Shown here in pieces: positions 7,465-10,735 of a stretch of 10,735 nt of DNA; the stretch's first letter is position 1, and every line of letters begins with the position of its first letter. Under the pieces are notes generated by a model. That model saw only the letters and a list, made by a program, of their open reading frames with translations, searched no databases and had not been told where the DNA came from. Made by a program: the position numbers and the translations under genes. This stretch comes from Ignavibacteriales bacterium (GTDB taxonomy: Bacteria > Bacteroidota > Ignavibacteria > Ignavibacteriales > Melioribacteraceae), in NCBI GenBank assembly GCA_027080245.1, contig JALWSN010000584.1, positions 1-10,735 on the forward strand. The letters run 5' to 3'.

Positions 7465-8313
7465 GTGAACTTTGTTGAAGCAATCTTTTTAGGAATTATT
7501 CAGGGGCTGACGGAATTTTTGCCCATTAGTAGCACGGGGCATTTAACTTTAGCCGGCAAACTGATGGATTTAATTTCAAGCGCTCACCCCGAACGCTGGA
7601 CGGCTTTCATTGCGGTAATCCAATTGGGAACTTTGCTGGCGGTAGTGGTTTATTTTTGGAAGGATTTGGTTTTAATAGTTAAAGACTTTCTAAACGACAA
7701 TCTTTTAAACCGCAAAAAATTCAGCGGGCAAAGCCTTAACTCGAAATTGGGTTGGTACATTATTATTGGCTCGCTTCCGGTGGCGATAATTGGGCTTGGG
7801 TTTAAAGATGCAATTGAAGGAGCGTTCACTAAAAATCTTTACGTAATAGCCTCAAGCTTAATTGCATTGGGAGTGATTTTGGGGATCGCTGAAAAGTTCG
7901 GAAATTTCAAAAAGGACCTTTCGAAAGTCAATTGGCTTTCCGCCTTGTTGATTGGCGTTGCGCAGTCTTTCGCTTTAATTCCGGGTTCCTCCCGTTCCGG
8001 AACAACAATAACAATGGCTTTGTTTTTGGGATTCGAAAGGGAAACGGCGGCAAGGTTTTCTTTCCTGCTTAGCATTCCCGCGGTTTTGGGTAGCGGACTT
8101 CTGGAATTTTACCAATCGCTTTCTTACATTGATTATTCAAATGGTTTGAACCTTGCCCTTGCAACTTTGTTTTCCGCCGTAAGCGGTTATTTTGCAATTG
8201 GATTTTTGCTCAAATATTTGAAAACCAACTCGACGTACGTCTTTGTTTTTTACCGGATTTTAATTGGCGTTGTTATTTTGCTCCTTCTTTATTTGGGAAC
8301 CGTTACGCCTTGA
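7465..8313 (+). CDS. uppP: Undecaprenyl-diphosphatase (BacA/UppP type)
   Basis: This inner-membrane enzyme removes a phosphate from undecaprenyl pyrophosphate, regenerating the lipid carrier for peptidoglycan and other glycans; extra copies give bacitracin resistance. The 282-residue length matches the family. Both signature regions are present: G-I-I-Q-G-L-T-E-F-L-P-I-S-S-T-G-H (10-26), with the [E/Q]-xxx-E pair as Q13/E17 and H26, and P-G-S-S-R-S-G-T-T (173-181), with the active-site arginine R177. Several hydrophobic segments follow the expected internally repeated fold. Translation starts at GTG, fixed by a strong AAGGAG 5 nt upstream. The position just after the barrel and flippase-like genes fits an envelope operon. 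The Q in place of the first E of the motif is common in this family. Confidence 0.97.
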   Translation: MNFVEAIFLGIIQGLTEFLPISSTGHLTLAGKLMDLISSAHPERWTAFIAVIQLGTLLAVVVYFWKDLVLIVKDFLNDNLLNRKKFSGQSLNSKLGWYIIIGSLPVAIIGLGFKDAIEGAFTKNLYVIASSLIALGVILGIAEKFGNFKKDLSKVNWLSALLIGVAQSFALIPGSSRSGTTITMALFLGFERETAARFSFLLSIPAVLGSGLLEFYQSLSYIDYSNGLNLALATLFSAVSGYFAIGFLLKYLKTNSTYVFVFYRILIGVVILLLLYLGTVTP

Positions 8314-8399
8314 TTTTTACATTCCGTAAAATCAGTTTGTGGCGGCGTTGTCTTGTTTGTTAATTTAAAATAAATTTACCTTTTTGATTTTGAAATTTT

Positions 8400-8406
8400 A
8401 AGGAGG
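8400..8406 (+). promoter_or_regulatory. Strong ribosome binding site of the cyclophilin gene
   Basis: AAGGAGG sits 6 nt before the ATG at 8413. It is the most complete anti-16S match in the window, which suggests high translation and settles the start. Confidence 0.85.
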
Positions 8407-8412
8407 ATTGAA

Positions 8413-9057
8413 ATGAAGAAAACATTGTTCTTTTTTCTGATTGCCGGACTTCTGTTGGGCTGTTCAAAAAACGCTAAGAAGGAACCAGCCAAAGAGGCTG
8501 CGGTTCAACCCAAGAAGAAAATGAGTAAATTCGAGGCGAAAGTGAAAAGCTTAATAAACATAAAACCCGACGAAATGTTGGTAGCCAAAATTAAAACCAA
8601 CATGGGAACAATGGAGTTAAAGCTTTACCCGCACAAAACCCCAATGGCGGTGGAAAATTTTGTGGCGCTTGCTTTGCGTAAATATTACAACGGAGTAACG
8701 TTTCACAGGGTAATCGACAAGTTCATGATTCAAGGCGGCGATCCTACCGGAACGGGCAGGGGAGGCAGAAGCATTTGGGGACGGTATTTCCCGGACGAGT
8801 TCCGCCCCGACCTTAAGTTTACCGACGCTGGTGTTCTGGCGATGGCTAACGCCGGACCGAACACTAACGGCAGTCAGTTTTTCATTACCCTTGTCCCTAC
8901 ACCTTGGTTAAATTTTCACCACACGATTTTCGGGCATTTAATTAAGGGAATGAACGTGCTGAAAGCCATCGGAAAAGTTAAAACTGACAAACGGGACAAG
9001 CCAATTAAACCGGTGGTAATGGAAAGCGTGACAATTGAAAAAGTGAAGAAGTCTTAA
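8413..9057 (+). CDS. Lipoprotein cyclophilin-type peptidyl-prolyl cis-trans isomerase
   Basis: Cyclophilins speed cis/trans isomerisation of X-Pro bonds. The 214 residues open with a lipoprotein signal (K2, K3, hydrophobic core, lipobox L-L-G-C with C17 as the lipidated residue and Ser at +2), followed by a Lys/Ala-rich tether (about 18-45). Export to the periplasmic face, probably the outer membrane via LolA, is therefore likely. The cyclophilin domain spans about 55-212. Its active-site residues, aligned by motif to human CypA, are all present: F-H-R-V-I (R99), F-M-I-Q-G-G-D-P (104-111), N-G-S-Q-F-F-I (Q155) and P-W-L-N-F-H (W165). The gene is preceded by a 99-nt gap after uppP, so it may have its own promoter. 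It likely acts as a periplasmic folding helper; its substrates are unknown. Confidence 0.95.
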   Translation: MKKTLFFFLIAGLLLGCSKNAKKEPAKEAAVQPKKKMSKFEAKVKSLINIKPDEMLVAKIKTNMGTMELKLYPHKTPMAVENFVALALRKYYNGVTFHRVIDKFMIQGGDPTGTGRGGRSIWGRYFPDEFRPDLKFTDAGVLAMANAGPNTNGSQFFITLVPTPWLNFHHTIFGHLIKGMNVLKAIGKVKTDKRDKPIKPVVMESVTIEKVKKS

Positions 9058-9083
9058 GCGACGATTGAAAAGACTGTTTTTTT
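9050..9083 (+). terminator. Possible weak intrinsic terminator after the cyclophilin gene
   Basis: AGTCTT (9050-9055) and AAGACT (9070-9075) form a 6-bp inverted repeat around a 14-nt loop, followed after one G by seven T (9077-9083). The first arm overlaps the end of the coding sequence including the stop. The T tract is good, but the stem is short and A+T-rich with a long loop, so confidence is low. Confidence 0.3.
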
Positions 9084-9102
9084 GAGTTTCAACTGTTGTA
9101 AT

Positions 9103-9121
9103 GCCCGGCTTAAAGTTGGGC
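9103..9121 (+). other. Small hairpin in the leader of the transporter gene
   Basis: GCCCGGCTT (9103-9111) pairs with AAGTTGGGC (9113-9121), with two G-U pairs; allowing a normal loop size, the usable stem is 7 bp with the loop TTAAA. It lies 44 nt before the transporter ATG. No T tract follows, so it is not a typical terminator. It could be a leader structure or chance. Confidence 0.3.
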
Positions 9122-9165
9122 GAAGAGAATTTGTTAAAATGCGTTAAAATTTTAATCGGACGGAA

Positions 9166-10629
9166 ATGAAACAAGAAGAATATTTTACTTCCCGGTGGGG
9201 ATTGATTATTTCAACGCTTGGTGTGGCGGTAGGAACGGGCAACATCTGGCGGTTTTCCCGGATAGTTGCTCAAAACGGCGGCGGCTCTTTTTTAATTCCG
9301 TGGGTGATTTTTTTGCTGATTTGGTCCGTCCCTTTAATAATAGCCGAATTTGCTCTGGGTAAATTCACAAGGTTCGGACCTGTGGGCGCAATCGCAAAAA
9401 CCGCTGGCAAAAAATTCGGCTGGATGGGGGCTTACATTGCGCTGGTTTCCACGGCCATAATGTTTTACTACTCTGTTGTAACAGGCTGGTGCATTAAATA
9501 TTTTGTGATGGCTTTAACGGGCAAGCTGCTTACGACTACAGACCACATGGCTTTGTGGGAGAGTTTTGCCTCGGGCTACCAGCCAATTTTGTTTCATTTA
9601 ATTGCAATGTTGATTGCAGGCTACATTATTTACAAGGGAATTGTTAACGGAATTGAAAAAGCTAACAAGTTTTTAGTGGTTTCGCTTATTGTAATTTTGC
9701 TGCTTTTACTTGTACGCGCAGTTACTTTACCCAACGCTCAGGAAGGATTGAAATATTTCTTCACTCCAAAATTAAAATATTTGTTGAGTTTCAAAGTTTG
9801 GTTAAACGCCCTTACGCAAAACGCTTGGGACACCGGCGCGGGTTGGGGCTTAATTCTAACTTACGCAATTTACATGCGCAAAAAGGAAGATGTTCCGCTG
9901 AATGCCGCGTTAATTGGATTTGGGAACAACTCCGTTTCGTTAATTGCGGGAGTAATAATTTTTTCAACGGTCTTTTCGCTTGCCGGCGCGCAGGCAATGA
10001 CGAAAATTTCCGTTTCCGGTCCGGCAAACACCGGCTTAACTTTTATTTACCTGCCTCTGTTGTTCGGCAAAATGTCCTCCAGCCCCTTGCTAAACAGGTT
10101 GTTTGAAATTCTCTTCTTTTTTGCCCTTTCCTCCGCCGCAATGTCCTCACTTATTTCCCTTGTGGAATTAACAACAAGAACGCTGATTGATTTTGGAGTG
10201 CGCAGGAAAAAAGCAATTGTGTTCGTGGCTTCGGCCGGCTTCCTTTTCGGAGTGCCCTCGGCTTTGAACATGGACTTTTTTACCAATCAGGATTGGGTTT
10301 GGGGCGTTGGATTAATCTTAAGTGGCGCGTTCATTGCTTTTTCGGTAATTAGGTTCGGAGTGAAAAAATTCCAAACCGAAGTAATTAACGGAATTGGCAG
10401 CGACATTAAGGTCGGCAAATTTTACAATTTTGTAATTGCTTTTTTGATCCCCGTTCAGGCTGTGGTTTTGCTTGTTTGGTGGCTTGCTTCCTCGATTGAA
10501 TGGGACGCCGAGTGGTGGAACCCTTTCCACATCGAAAACGCCGGCACGGCTATTTTTCAATGGGCTATTGCCATTGCGGTTTTCGTTGCTCTGAATAAAT
10601 TCATTGTAAACAAAACTTTGAGCGAGTGA
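9166..10629 (+). CDS. Sodium-dependent NSS/SNF family amino-acid transporter (MetP-like)
   Basis: This 487-residue inner-membrane symporter of the neurotransmitter:sodium symporter family has about 11-12 hydrophobic segments and imports a small solute, usually an amino acid, with Na+. TM1 carries G-V-A-V-G-T-G-N-I-W-R-F (19-30), then N-G-G-G-S-F (37-42). TM6 has the unwound-helix segment W-D-T-G-A-G-W-G (221-228), and TM7 has G-N-N (253-255). By manual motif alignment to LeuT, the Na2 site is kept (G19, V22, A324 region, S327, S328). The Na1 site keeps N26 and N254 but has D222 where LeuT has a threonine. S31 replaces the usual proline of R-F-P. The Shine-Dalgarno match is weak (GGA 7-9 nt upstream). 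The MetS-like ORF 2 nt downstream suggests a MetPS-type system for methionine or small neutral amino acids; the substrate is inferred. Confidence 0.93.
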   Translation: MKQEEYFTSRWGLIISTLGVAVGTGNIWRFSRIVAQNGGGSFLIPWVIFLLIWSVPLIIAEFALGKFTRFGPVGAIAKTAGKKFGWMGAYIALVSTAIMFYYSVVTGWCIKYFVMALTGKLLTTTDHMALWESFASGYQPILFHLIAMLIAGYIIYKGIVNGIEKANKFLVVSLIVILLLLLVRAVTLPNAQEGLKYFFTPKLKYLLSFKVWLNALTQNAWDTGAGWGLILTYAIYMRKKEDVPLNAALIGFGNNSVSLIAGVIIFSTVFSLAGAQAMTKISVSGPANTGLTFIYLPLLFGKMSSSPLLNRLFEILFFFALSSAAMSSLISLVELTTRTLIDFGVRRKKAIVFVASAGFLFGVPSALNMDFFTNQDWVWGVGLILSGAFIAFSVIRFGVKKFQTEVINGIGSDIKVGKFYNFVIAFLIPVQAVVLLVWWLASSIEWDAEWWNPFHIENAGTAIFQWAIAIAVFVALNKFIVNKTLSE

Positions 10630-10631
10630 AA

Positions 10632-10735
10632 ATGATTACGATAATTACGGCTCTGTTTGCCCTTGGAATTGTTTGGGGAGGCTTTGTCCTCCTTTTGGTT
10701 ACTGCTATTAAAAAAGAAAAAGAAAAGAGTAAAAA
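10632..10735 (+). CDS. MetS-like small subunit of an NSS amino-acid importer (3' end cut by window edge)
   Basis: An ATG 2 nt after the transporter stop opens a frame of 34 complete codons that reaches the window end without a stop. It encodes one hydrophobic helix (about residues 2-26, containing G-I-V-W-G-G-F-V-L) followed by a Lys/Glu-rich tail (from 27). This layout, the I/V-W-G-G motif and the position directly behind an NSS gene match the methionine/alanine importer small subunit family. MetS of Corynebacterium glutamicum, the known member, is a ~60-residue helix needed for MetP activity. It is probably translationally coupled to the transporter. No clear ribosome site of its own is seen. 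It is too short to be sure from sequence alone, but the motif plus context makes chance unlikely. Confidence 0.78.
   Translation, partial: MITIITALFALGIVWGGFVLLLVTAIKKEKEKSK

Noticed and set aside
8311..8334. Inverted repeat TGATTTTTAC / GTAAAATCA at the end of uppP as a terminator.
   Set aside because: The stem is A+T-rich with a bulge, and no T tract follows it.
8754..8761. GGGCAGGG, a match to the E. coli FtsK orienting sequence GGGNAGGG.
   Set aside because: It is a single copy, inside codons for the glycine-rich turn of the cyclophilin, and the orienting sequence of this lineage is unknown.

Overview
The window is an ordinary chromosomal stretch in which every intact or partial gene lies on the + strand. 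Moderate A+T content, strong Shine-Dalgarno sites at only some genes, the TM-rich envelope gene content and the protein style (for example the RNase G, ComB and LolA sequences) suggest a Gram-negative bacterium of the Bacteroidetes/Chlorobi/Ignavibacteria group. I favour an Ignavibacteria or Melioribacter-like lineage, but this is inferred from protein style, not from a marker gene. LolA, an outer-membrane type barrel and a lipoprotein cyclophilin show that the cell has an outer membrane.

Layout. (1) 3-380 is the 3' end of an RNase E/G family gene, cut by the window edge. (2) 457-1542 is gcvT, the T-protein of the glycine cleavage system. (3) 1543-1886 is the only long gene-free stretch. It holds two copies of a structured repeat (1587-1642 and 1761-1820) that fold into the same double-stem hairpin with compensatory base changes. 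(4) 1887-8313 is a close-packed series: comB-like phosphatase, ftsK, lolA (overlapping ftsK by 4 nt), a UPF0104/flippase-like membrane protein, an unrecognised outer-membrane beta-barrel protein, and uppP. From ftsK onward the theme is division and envelope building: DNA translocation at the septum, lipoprotein export, lipid-linked glycan or phospholipid handling, and recycling of undecaprenyl pyrophosphate. (5) 8413-9057 is a lipoprotein cyclophilin-type peptidyl-prolyl isomerase with a strong ribosome site. (6) 9166-10735 is a sodium:solute (NSS/SNF) symporter, followed 2 nt later by a tiny single-helix membrane ORF that resembles the MetS small subunit of MetPS-type amino-acid importers and runs off the window.

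No mobile element, CRISPR array, tRNA or rRNA was seen, and codon style is uniform, with no obvious island. I did not find a clearly new multi-gene system. The items most worth a second look are the covarying paired repeat, the two-component NSS transporter with its unusual ion-site residues, and the unassigned barrel protein inside the envelope cluster.
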